Origin: SpSt-501 sp037481615
GTDB taxonomy: Bacteria; Desulfobacterota; Desulfobacteria; Desulfobacterales; SpSt-501
Length of the DNA stretch: 64,000 nt
Assembly (NCBI GenBank): GCA_037481615.1
Contig: JBBFLI010000004.1
Strand: one strand, 5' to 3'
Part shown: positions 17,051-25,020 of the stretch, piece by piece
Layout: each line of letters begins with the position of its first letter
Numbering within the stretch: position 1 is the stretch's first letter
Program-made: the position numbers and the translations under genes
The notes under the pieces: generated by a model
What the model saw: only the letters and a program-made list of their open reading frames with translations
What the model was told of the DNA's origin: nothing
The model's database searches: none

Positions 17051-18427
17051 TCAGCGGCTCTTCAGCCGCTGCGGCTTCGGGTACCGGGCCAGGATCTTCT
17101 CGGCCTCGGCGATCTCCTCGGCCGGGTAGGCGATGTCTTTGATCTCCCCCGTGAGGAACTTCTCGTAAGAGGCGAGATCGATCAGCCCGTGGCCGCTCCA
17201 GTTGAAGAGGATGACCTTTTCCTTGCCCTCCTCCTTCGCCCGCCGCGCGAGATCGACCACGCAGGCGAGCGCGTGGTTCGTCTCCGGGGCGGGGATCACC
17301 CCCTCGGTCCGCGCCGCCAGCATGCCCGCCTCGAAGGTCTCCACCTGGCCGTAGGCCTTGGGCTCGATCAGCCCCTCGACCGCGAGCTGGCTCACCGTAG
17401 GGGCCATCCCGTGGTAACGCAGCCCGCCCGCGTGCATGGGGGGCGGCATGAAGGTGTGCCCCAGGCTGTGCATCGGCAACAGCGGCGTGTAGCCCGCCGT
17501 GTCGCCGTGGTCGTAGACGAAGGGACCGCGCGTGAGCGTGGGGCAGGCCGCCGGCTCGACCGGGTGGATGTCGATCTGCCGGCCGTGGATCTTCTCGTAG
17601 ACGAAGGGAAAGGCGAGACCGGCGAAGTTGCTCCCCCCGCCGGCGCAGCCGACGACGACATCGGGGAATTCGCCGAGGAGCGCGAGCTGCTTCTTCGCCT
17701 CGAGGCCGATCACCGTCTGGTGGAGCATCACGTGGTTGAGGACGCTGCCGAGCGAGTAGCGGGTCTTGCCCGTCGGGTCGCTCACGGCCGCTTCCACGGC
17801 CTCGCTGATCGCAATCCCCAGGCTGCCCGGCGAATCCGGGTCGCGCGCGAGAATCTCGCGGCCGGCGCGCGTCTCGGGGCTCGGGCTGGGGACGCAGCTC
17901 GCGCCCCAGGTCTGCATCATGGTCTTGCGGTAGGGCTTCTGGTCGTAGCTCACGCGCACCATGAAGACCTTGCATTCCAGCCCGAATTGCGCGCAGGCGA
18001 AGGCGAGCGCGCTGCCCCACTGCCCGGCGCCCGTCTCGGTGGTCAGCCGCTTCACGCCGAAGACCCGGTTGTAGTAAGCCTGCGGGACGGCCGTGTTCGG
18101 CTTGTGGCTCCCGGGGGGGCTTGCGCCCTCGAATTTGTAGTAGATCCGCGCGGGGGTGCCGAGCGCCCGCTCGAGCCCCACGGCGCGCACGAGCGGCGTG
18201 GGCCGCCAGACGGCGTAGACCCGCAGGACCTCTTCGGGGATGTCGATCCAGCGGCTGGGGCTCATTTCCTGCTCGATCAGGTTCATCGGAAAAACCGGCG
18301 CGAGGCGGTCGGGGCTGACCGGCTGGCCGTCGGGGCCGAGCGGCGGGTTGAGGCGGATATCGGCCAGAATGTTGTACCACCGCCGCGGAATCTCCTCCTC
18401 TCCGAGAAGCACCCTGCGTCGCTCCAT
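17051..18427 (-). CDS. TrpB2-type tryptophan synthase beta-like enzyme
   Basis: A 458-residue PLP enzyme of the TrpB2 (long beta-subunit) group, which joins indole and serine to form tryptophan or salvages indole. The PLP lysine is in GSHKPNTA, the phosphate-binding glycine loop is GCAGGGSNF, and the family's long N-terminal extension (IPRRWYNILADI) is present. A canonical TrpB reads GSHKINNA. Start: of two ATGs six bases apart, the second (18427) is favoured because AGGGAGG abuts the first. No trpA is nearby, as usual for TrpB2. It is followed within 18 bp by the small cysteine protein/serA frame, so serine supply and serine-consuming TrpB2 share a transcript. Confidence 0.92.
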   Translation of the reverse strand: MERRRVLLGEEEIPRRWYNILADIRLNPPLGPDGQPVSPDRLAPVFPMNLIEQEMSPSRWIDIPEEVLRVYAVWRPTPLVRAVGLERALGTPARIYYKFEGASPPGSHKPNTAVPQAYYNRVFGVKRLTTETGAGQWGSALAFACAQFGLECKVFMVRVSYDQKPYRKTMMQTWGASCVPSPSPETRAGREILARDPDSPGSLGIAISEAVEAAVSDPTGKTRYSLGSVLNHVMLHQTVIGLEAKKQLALLGEFPDVVVGCAGGGSNFAGLAFPFVYEKIHGRQIDIHPVEPAACPTLTRGPFVYDHGDTAGYTPLLPMHSLGHTFMPPPMHAGGLRYHGMAPTVSQLAVEGLIEPKAYGQVETFEAGMLAARTEGVIPAPETNHALACVVDLARRAKEEGKEKVILFNWSGHGLIDLASYEKFLTGEIKDIAYPAEEIAEAEKILARYPKPQRLKSR

Positions 18428-18511
18428 GGTCATCCTCCCTCTCCGGCGGCGCCCCAACATGCCCTTCGCCAATCGACGGGCGGCTGCACGGCGCCGCGAC
18501 ACCCGGCCACC

Positions 18512-18539
18512 TCTATGCCATCTCGCGCTTTCGAGTCAA
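18512..18539 (-). promoter_or_regulatory. Possible promoter for trpB2-serA
   Basis: On the minus strand a -35 TTGACT (18539-18534), a 16-nt spacer and a weak -10 CATAGA (18517-18512) lie about 85 bp upstream of trpB2. Confidence 0.4.
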
Positions 18540-18667
18540 GCAGGGAATGCCCGTGTCCGCTTCGCCCCGGGAATGTGGACTTTTCGGGCGGCGGGGATTA
18601 GAAGCGGGGCCACCCGGGGTCTCCCTTTCGGCCCCGGGGCCCCCACGCCCTTCCGGGAGCCCGGGCC

Positions 18668-19270
18668 ATGAGCCAACAGCGCCGCAGCAGCGAGATCCGC
18701 AAACGCGAGATCCTCTCCGCCGCCCGAAAGCTGATCATCCGCAGGGGAAGCGAGCACCTGACGGTCCGCGCCATGGCGCACGAGGTGGGGCTGACCGAGG
18801 CCGCGATCTACCGGCACTTCCGCAGCAAGCGCGAGGTGCTTCTCTTTCTCGTGGACGACATCCTGGACACGCTGATCGCGGAGGTCGAGCGCGTCTCCGG
18901 CGAAGAGGGAAGCCTTCTCGAGCGTCTCGCCCGCATCCAGGAGGACCACCTCTCCGAGATCGAACAGCGCCGCGGAATGGCCTTCCTCGTGATCGCCGAG
19001 ACCCTGAGCTTCGGCGACCGGCGCCTGAACCGCGAGGTGCACGACAAGCTCGCGGTGTATCTGGAGCGTCTGAGCGCGCTCGTCGCCCAGGGGTGCGCCC
19101 GCGGCGAGATCCGCGAGGACGTCGACCCGCAGGCCCTGGCGCGGCTTCTCTTCGGCATGATCCAGGGCCTGGTCACCCTGTGGGCCCTGGCCGACTACCG
19201 CTTCGACCTCTCCGCCGAGTACCGCCCGCTCTGGGACCTCTGCCGCCGGTCGCTCGAGCCCCGGCGCTGA
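18668..19270 (+). CDS. TetR-family transcriptional regulator
   Basis: A 200-residue regulator. Residues 10-57 form the TetR helix-turn-helix (REILSAARKLI, then VRAMAHEVGLTEAAIYRHF with the Y-x-H-F signature). The rest is an all-helical ligand domain with the C-terminal pattern (ALARLLFGMIQGLVTLWAL) seen in several lipid/acyl-CoA and multidrug regulators. ATG at 18668. It is divergent from trpB2 and convergent with the DUF294 gene, so its target is unclear; the short-chain-acid locus starts directly after it. The ligand cannot be read from sequence. Confidence 0.9.
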   Translation: MSQQRRSSEIRKREILSAARKLIIRRGSEHLTVRAMAHEVGLTEAAIYRHFRSKREVLLFLVDDILDTLIAEVERVSGEEGSLLERLARIQEDHLSEIEQRRGMAFLVIAETLSFGDRRLNREVHDKLAVYLERLSALVAQGCARGEIREDVDPQALARLLFGMIQGLVTLWALADYRFDLSAEYRPLWDLCRRSLEPRR

Positions 19271-19616
19271 AGGCCCCTCCCCCGGGACCCCGACGGCCTC
19301 GCCGACGAGCCCCGGTCTCCCCCCGGGCGTCGCGGGTTTTCGAAGGCAAGTCTTTCGGATATTCTCTTTCACCCGGCTTGGGGCCGGCCGCCTTCCGGCC
19401 GCCGTTTTCTTCCTTCCCCCTCTGCGAGCCCGGGGCGCTGAAGCCGTTGCGGGAACGGCCGGAGACTGCGCCATGGAAACCGGCGTCGGATTCCTCTCCG
19501 CCATCCTCTTCGGCACCGGCGGGCTCGTCCCCGCGGGCCTTCCGGGCTGTGTGATCTACCGCAAGGCCGGGGCGCAAGCCGGCCCCGCGGGGGCCGGGCG
19601 GGAGGAGACCGGCCGA
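19271..19616. other. Non-coding gap between convergent genes
   Basis: 346 bp with no supported gene. It contains the terminator-like hairpin after the TetR gene (19385-19411). It also has a second perfect 8-bp stem (CCGGCCCC / GGGGCCGG, 19579-19586 with 19590-19597) just beyond the DUF294 stop, which could end that transcript. Short frames here lack motifs and ribosome sites. Confidence 0.6.
19385..19411 (+). terminator. Likely intrinsic terminator of the TetR gene
   Basis: A 6-bp GC stem (CGGCCG / CGGCCG) with a 5-nt loop, followed by CCGTTTTCTTCC, lies 115 bp after the TetR stop. Confidence 0.5.
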
Positions 19617-21947
19617 TCACGGCTCGCCCGTCCATTCGAGGCTCAGGCGGGTCTGCAAGGCGGCGATCCGCAGGAAGACCTCCTTCAGCATGCGCTGTTC
19701 CATGCCCGAGAGGCCCTGTGGGTCGATGTGGTTGTCCGCCGCCAGGCCGGGCTGCATCATCTGCTCGGCCTGGTGGGCGAGGCGCAGCTGCATGAGGAAT
19801 CGATACCCTTGCTCGATGTCCAGGATCTCCCGGTCGGCGGCTCCCGCGATCGCCGTCCATTGCCGCAGGCGGGCCAGGGTGTTGGTTTCGGCCATGCCGT
19901 ACTTCAACGCATAGATCCGTGCGGCGTCCACGATCGGCTGCATCGCGCGCTTGATGTCCAGCTTGCGCCGGTGCTCGCCCTTCGACTCGAGGATGAGATT
20001 GCGGAAGATCCCGATCGGGGGGCGGGTGTGGAGCGCGTTCTGGACGAGGTGGCGCAGGAATCCCGGCCAGCCGGCCACCTCGGCGGCGAGCGATCCGCGC
20101 AGCCGCTCCACGAGCCCCCCATCGCCGAAGCCGAGCCGGAAGTCGAAGAAGATGCTTGCATAGAGCAGGTCCTCGGCCTCGGCGGCGTGGATCCATTCCC
20201 GAAACCGCCGCTGCCACACCGAAAACGGCTGGCAGAGCCGGGGGTTGCTCGCCATGACCTCCGCCCGACAGCGCCGGAACCCCGCCCGATCCAGCTCCGC
20301 GCAGACCCGTTCTCCGAACCGCAGGTACCAGGCCTGCGCCGCCGCCTCCCCCCCGGGGGGCGGGTCCTCGTAGAGCAGCGCGTTGTCCTGGTCGGTGCAG
20401 AGCGTCTGTTCGCGGCGCCCCTCGCTGCCGAGCAGCAGGAAGGCGAAGGCGCCGGGCGGCGTCCCCAGCTCCGCGAGCGCGGCCTGGCATAACCGCTCGA
20501 GCACGGCATCGGTGAAGGCGGTGAGGAAGCGGTTGATCTGGTCGGCCGTGGTGCCGGAACGGATGAGCCCCTGCAGCAGTCGCGGCAACCGCAGGCCGAG
20601 GGCCTTGAACACCTCGGGCCGCGTCTCGCCGGCGACATCCCGGAGCAGGCGCCAGGGCGTGACCCCCTGGCGTCCGAGGATGTCCTGCTGGGTGACCACG
20701 CCGGCGACCTCCCCCGAGGGGTCGGTCACGGCCAGGTGTTTGATCCCGTGCTGCATCATCGCCATCAGGCCTTCGAAGACCGAGGCCCGGTCGGGCAGGC
20801 TCCGGAGCGGCGAGGTCATGATCGCCGCCACCGGTTCTTCCAGGCTGCGACCCGTCGCCACGGCCCGGCTGCGCATGTCGCTGTCGGTGACGATGCCGAC
20901 GGTCTGCCCGCGTTCGTCGCGCACCAGGATGCTGCTGCAGCGGCGAGCGCTCATCCGCCGGGCCGCTTCGCGGATCGGCAGCGACGCCTCGCAGGCGAGA
21001 AGGTCGCGGGTGCTGACCGCGGCAAGGGGCTGGTCGAAGAAAGCGACCGCCCCGGCGTCGCCCGATGCGCTCTTGGCGATGATCGCCGCGTAGGTGCGGT
21101 CGAGCATGCGCTTGCCGAAGGCGTCGGTGAAGAACTCGCTGAAGATCGGGTAGCGCCGGCAGAGATCGTAGAAGGCGTCGCATTCGAGCTTGCAGAAATA
21201 ACAATCCTCGAGCGTGCGCAGCGAGCGCACGGCCAGCATGTCGTTCACCAGCATGGAGATCCCGCCGAAGATTTCCCCCTCCCCCATCACGTTGACCAGC
21301 CGGCGCTTGCCGTGTTCCTCGTAGAACCGCTCGGCCGCGCCGCTCTGCAGGACGTAGAGGCCGTCGACGCGGGATTCGCCCTGGACGAAGAGCCGGGTGT
21401 CGCGGGGGATGAAGACCCGCCGGAGCCGCGGGGCCAGCCGCCGGAGTTCCTCCTCCGGCAGAAAGGAAAAGGGCGGGACGCGCGCGAGAAACTGCGTGAG
21501 CAGAGAGCCGGCCACCGTCTGCGCGTATTCCTCGTTCTGCATCCGCTCGGCGAACAGCCTCTCGAAATGGGAGGCCATCCGGGCATGACGCCGGCAGAGG
21601 TCGAGAAACTTCTTGCGGGGGATCAGCCAGATCTCGGCCTCTTCGAGCGCGCGCAGGCTGCGGATGGCGAGTCCCCCGTTGAAGAGGATGGAGATCGCCC
21701 CGAAGACATCCCCCGGCTCGAGTGCCGCATGCAGGGTGGTCTTCCCCGGCACCTCGAAGAAAAGCTCAAGCCTTCCCGCGCGGACGATGTAGACGTAATC
21801 GAGCGTGCTGCGCCCCTGGACGGCAAGCCGCGCCCCGGCGGAAAAGCGCGTGGGCGCGATCGCCGCGGCGAGTTCGCCGAGCGCCTCCGCGGGAAGCTCT
21901 CCGAAGGGGGCGATCCGGGCGAGAACCTCGATCCGGGACTCCTTCAT
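19617..21947 (-). CDS. Dual cNMP-binding, CBS and DUF294 nucleotidyltransferase signalling protein
   Basis: A 776-residue soluble protein. Two cyclic-nucleotide-binding-like domains (about 8-125 and 145-265) are followed by a CBS pair (about 320-440; EEPVAAIMTSPLRSLP), a DUF294 nucleotidyltransferase domain (about 470-600) with GSEGRREQTLCTDQDNALLY, i.e. the GSxGRxE...DxD catalytic pattern intact, and DUF294_C (about 635-770). Related proteins sit beside acetate permease genes in many proteobacteria and are thought to be GlnD-like signal transducers; the target is unknown. Start: ATG at 21947 with GGAGGGG upstream, rather than an in-frame TTG ten codons earlier. It is divergent from the small membrane protein and symporter-like kinase, sharing a 112-bp control region. 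Confidence 0.9.
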   Translation of the reverse strand: MKESRIEVLARIAPFGELPAEALGELAAAIAPTRFSAGARLAVQGRSTLDYVYIVRAGRLELFFEVPGKTTLHAALEPGDVFGAISILFNGGLAIRSLRALEEAEIWLIPRKKFLDLCRRHARMASHFERLFAERMQNEEYAQTVAGSLLTQFLARVPPFSFLPEEELRRLAPRLRRVFIPRDTRLFVQGESRVDGLYVLQSGAAERFYEEHGKRRLVNVMGEGEIFGGISMLVNDMLAVRSLRTLEDCYFCKLECDAFYDLCRRYPIFSEFFTDAFGKRMLDRTYAAIIAKSASGDAGAVAFFDQPLAAVSTRDLLACEASLPIREAARRMSARRCSSILVRDERGQTVGIVTDSDMRSRAVATGRSLEEPVAAIMTSPLRSLPDRASVFEGLMAMMQHGIKHLAVTDPSGEVAGVVTQQDILGRQGVTPWRLLRDVAGETRPEVFKALGLRLPRLLQGLIRSGTTADQINRFLTAFTDAVLERLCQAALAELGTPPGAFAFLLLGSEGRREQTLCTDQDNALLYEDPPPGGEAAAQAWYLRFGERVCAELDRAGFRRCRAEVMASNPRLCQPFSVWQRRFREWIHAAEAEDLLYASIFFDFRLGFGDGGLVERLRGSLAAEVAGWPGFLRHLVQNALHTRPPIGIFRNLILESKGEHRRKLDIKRAMQPIVDAARIYALKYGMAETNTLARLRQWTAIAGAADREILDIEQGYRFLMQLRLAHQAEQMMQPGLAADNHIDPQGLSGMEQRMLKEVFLRIAALQTRLSLEWTGEP

Positions 21948-21970
21948 CCTGTTCCCCTCCGTCGGCCCGT

Positions 21971-22000
21971 TTGACAAGGTGAAGGGTCTTTATCTATAGC
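21971..22000 (+). promoter_or_regulatory. Promoter of the symporter-kinase unit
   Basis: A perfect -35 TTGACA (21971-21976), an 18-nt spacer and -10 TATAGC (21995-22000). The predicted start near 22007 gives a leader of about 50 nt before the small membrane protein. Confidence 0.6.
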
Positions 22001-22059
22001 TTTCTCATCCCCCTGGATTTCCACAGGGTGCGGCCGCCCCGCCGAACGAGCTCGAGGCG

Positions 22060-22278
22060 ATGGATCCGGACGCAAACCGCAACGACCGCAAGCGGATCGT
22101 CTTCCTCCTGGGCTGTTTTCTCTTGCAGCCCCCATTTCTCACCCTCTTCGCCCGGCCGGCCGAAGTCCTGGGTCTCCCCCTCTTCTATGTCTACCTCTAC
22201 CTCGCCTGGGCGGGTCTGATCGTCCTGATCGCGCTCGCCGCCGGCCGCGGGAAGCCCCGGGGGCGGCTGGGCCCTTGA
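22060..22278 (+). CDS. Small two-helix membrane protein preceding the symporter-like kinase
   Basis: A 72-residue protein with a short charged N-terminus (MDPDANRNDRKR) and two hydrophobic helices (about 13-32 and 42-62). It ends in a basic tail. This resembles the small DUF485/DUF3311-like partners that precede sodium:solute symporter genes. It ends 6 bp before the kinase ATG. It probably sits with the symporter domain of the next protein in the inner membrane. The call rests on topology and position; no diagnostic motif is visible. Confidence 0.7.
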   Translation: MDPDANRNDRKRIVFLLGCFLLQPPFLTLFARPAEVLGLPLFYVYLYLAWAGLIVLIALAAGRGKPRGRLGP

Positions 22279-22284
22279 GAGCCG

Positions 22285-25020
22285 ATGCCGATCCTGCCGC
22301 TCATCCTCGCCGTGGCCCTCGGGTACGTGGGCCTGCTCTTCGCCGTCGCCTTCTGGGCCGACCGGCGCGCCGCGAGCGGCCGCAGCGCGATCGCCAACCC
22401 GTACGTGTATGCGCTGTCGCTCGCCGTGTACTGCACGGCCTGGACCTTCTACGGAAGCGTCGGACGCGCCGCCGCCGAAGGGCCGGCTTTTCTGCCCACC
22501 TACCTCGGGCCGACGCTCGCCTGCGCCCTGGGGTTCACGGTGCTGCGCAAGATGATCCGGATCGGCAAAGCCCACCGCATCACCTCCATCGCCGATTTCC
22601 TCTCCTCCCGCTACGGCAAGAGCGCCGCGCTCGCCGCCACGGTCACCTGCTTCGCCGTGGTCGGCCTGATCCCCTACATCGCGCTTCAGCTCAAGGCCGT
22701 CGCCGACGGCTTCGACATCCTCCGCCTCGCCCCCCTCATCGTCATGCCGCGGCACCTGGAGGCCAAGCCCTTTCTCGAGGACACCTCGTTTCATGCCGCC
22801 TGGCTCCTCGCCCTGTTTGCGATGCTCTTCGGCACGCGCAAGCTCGAGGCCACCGAACGCCATGAGGGCATCGTCGCCGCCGTCGCCCTCGAGTCGATCG
22901 TCAAGCTGGCCGCCTTTGTCGCCGTCGGCCTCCTGGCCGTCGCCGCGTTCGGCGGCCCCGCCGCTCTCTTCGGCCGCGCGGCGGCCTCCCCCCGGATGCA
23001 GGAGATCTTCGCCGCCGCCCACCTGCTTTCCGAGCCGTTCGGCTGGGCCCTGGAAACCCTCCTCTCGTTTCTCGCCTTTTTGTGCCTGCCCCGCCAGTTC
23101 CAGGTGACCGTGGTCGAAAACGTGAGCGAAGACCACCTGCGCAAAGCCCTGTGGCTCTTTCCGCTCTATCTCTGGGCGATCAACCTTTTCGTGCTGCCGA
23201 TCGCCGTGGCCGGGTCCCTGCAGTTTCCCGGGGGGGTCGACGCGGACACCTTCTCCCTCGCCCTGCCGCTCGCCTTGCACCGGGAAAGCGTGGCGCTCGT
23301 CGCCTTCGTGGGCGGGATGTCGGCGGCGACCGCCATGGTCATCGTCGAAGCCGTCGCCCTGGCGACCATGATCTCCAACGACGTGGTGCTCCCGTTTCTG
23401 CTCCGGCTGCCCGGGCGGCCGCCCGCCCTGCCGCGGGACCCCCGGGCGCTGATCCTCGGGCTGCGGCGCGCCGGCATCGTGCTCGTGCTCGCCTCGGGTT
23501 ACGCCTACTACCGCGCCATCGGCCAGATGCACTCCCTGGTGGCCCTCGGGCAGATCTCCTTCGTGGCGGTCGCGCAGTTCGCCCCGGCACTCCTCGGGGG
23601 GCTCTACTGGAAGCATGCCACCCGCCGCGGGGCGCTGGGCGGTCTGGTCGGCGGCTACGCCGTCTGGTTCTACACGCTGATCGTGCCCGCGCTCGTGGAC
23701 GCCGGCCTCCTCGGGGAGGCGATCCTCGCCCGCGGCCCCGCGGGGCTGGGCTGGCTCCGGCCCGTGCGCCTGCTGGGCCTCGAGGGCCTGAACCCGATCG
23801 CGCACGCCTGTTTCTGGAGCCTGATCGTCAACCTCGGCCTCTTCGTCGGCCTCTCGCTCCTGCGCGCGCCGGAGGCCAACGAGAGGGCCCAGGCGGAACT
23901 CTTCGTCGATGCCTTCTCCTTTCCCCGGCGGCCGGAGGCGGTGCCCCTCTGGCGGGGCAAGGCCCGCGTGGGGGACCTCCGGCTCCTGCTCGAGCGCTTC
24001 CTCGGCCCGGACCGCACGGAGGAGGCCCTGCAGGAGTTCGCCCGGCATCACCGCTCGCGTCTCGCCCCGGCCTCCCCGGCCGACCCGGCGCTCGTGACCT
24101 ATGCCGAGGGACTGCTCGCGGGCGCCGTCGGGTCGGCCTCGGCGCGGGTGATGGTCGCATCGGTCGTGCAGGAGAAGCCGCTGCGTGCCGAGGAGATCCT
24201 CGAGATCCTCGAGGAAAACCGCGCCGCCATCAGCTACAGCCGCGAACTCGAGAGGCTCGCCGAAGAGCTGCGATCCGCCAACCGGCGCCTGGAAGACCTC
24301 GACCGGCTGAAGGACGAATTCATCGCCACGGTCACCCACGAACTCCGAACCCCGCTCGCCGCGGTGCGTTCGATCGCCGAGTCGCTGCAGGCCCACCCGC
24401 AGATGCCCGAGGAGCGCCGCCGGAGCCTGACCGCGATCGTGGTCAAGGAAAGCGAGCGCTTGGGACGGTTGGTCGACCAGGTGCTCGATTTCCAGCGGCT
24501 CGAAAGCCGGAAGGCCTGCACCCCGTCCCTGCCCCTCGACCTGCACGAAGTCTGGCGCGAGGCGGCCGCCGCGATGCGCCCGATGCTCGACGAACGGGGG
24601 ATCCGCCTCGCGCTCGACGCGCCCGATACGCTTCCCCCCGTTTTCGGGGACCGCGACCGCCTCCTGCAGGTCGCCATCAACCTGCTGTCGAACGCCCTCA
24701 AGTTCTGCCCCGACCACGGCGGCCGGATCGACATCCGCATCGAACACCGCGGCGGCGAGGTCAGGAGCGTCGTGAGCGACAACGGCCCCGGCATCCCGCC
24801 CGAGGACCGCGAGGCGGTCTTCGAACCCTTTTACCAAGTGCGCCGCGGCGGCCGGGGGGGACGGCCGGCCGGTACCGGTCTCGGGCTGGCCATCGTGCGG
24901 CGGATCCTGGAACACCACGGCGGCTGGATCCGCGCGGAGTCCGGCCCCGAAGGCGGCGCGGCGTTTCACTTCGGCCTTCCTCTGCAGCCGCCCCCGCCGC
25001 CGCCCGCGATCACCCCCTGA
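22285..25020 (+). CDS. Sodium:solute symporter-like sensor histidine kinase (CrbS/CbrA type)
   Basis: A 911-residue membrane kinase. Residues 1 to about 520 are a sodium:solute symporter domain with roughly 13 helices (typical YCTAWTFYGSVG early on). About 550-640 fits the STAC linker seen between such transporters and kinases. A coiled coil follows, then HisKA with H-box VTHELRTPLAAV, N-box INLLSNALKF, G1 DNGPGIPPED and G2 GTGLGLAIV. The kinase is therefore intact; no receiver domain is attached. Relatives CrbS (Vibrio) and CbrA (Pseudomonas) control acetate scavenging and carbon use through a DNA-binding partner. Here the nearby regulator (27133-27504) is receiver-only. Its 3' end overlaps the convergent PAS-exonuclease gene by 11 nt. 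Confidence 0.92.
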   Translation: MPILPLILAVALGYVGLLFAVAFWADRRAASGRSAIANPYVYALSLAVYCTAWTFYGSVGRAAAEGPAFLPTYLGPTLACALGFTVLRKMIRIGKAHRITSIADFLSSRYGKSAALAATVTCFAVVGLIPYIALQLKAVADGFDILRLAPLIVMPRHLEAKPFLEDTSFHAAWLLALFAMLFGTRKLEATERHEGIVAAVALESIVKLAAFVAVGLLAVAAFGGPAALFGRAAASPRMQEIFAAAHLLSEPFGWALETLLSFLAFLCLPRQFQVTVVENVSEDHLRKALWLFPLYLWAINLFVLPIAVAGSLQFPGGVDADTFSLALPLALHRESVALVAFVGGMSAATAMVIVEAVALATMISNDVVLPFLLRLPGRPPALPRDPRALILGLRRAGIVLVLASGYAYYRAIGQMHSLVALGQISFVAVAQFAPALLGGLYWKHATRRGALGGLVGGYAVWFYTLIVPALVDAGLLGEAILARGPAGLGWLRPVRLLGLEGLNPIAHACFWSLIVNLGLFVGLSLLRAPEANERAQAELFVDAFSFPRRPEAVPLWRGKARVGDLRLLLERFLGPDRTEEALQEFARHHRSRLAPASPADPALVTYAEGLLAGAVGSASARVMVASVVQEKPLRAEEILEILEENRAAISYSRELERLAEELRSANRRLEDLDRLKDEFIATVTHELRTPLAAVRSIAESLQAHPQMPEERRRSLTAIVVKESERLGRLVDQVLDFQRLESRKACTPSLPLDLHEVWREAAAAMRPMLDERGIRLALDAPDTLPPVFGDRDRLLQVAINLLSNALKFCPDHGGRIDIRIEHRGGEVRSVVSDNGPGIPPEDREAVFEPFYQVRRGGRGGRPAGTGLGLAIVRRILEHHGGWIRAESGPEGGAAFHFGLPLQPPPPPPAITP

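Noticed and set aside
21994..24969. 991-residue minus-strand open frame
   Set aside because: It lies fully opposite the symporter-type histidine kinase, has low-complexity His/Gly/Asp/Glu composition and no recognisable motif.
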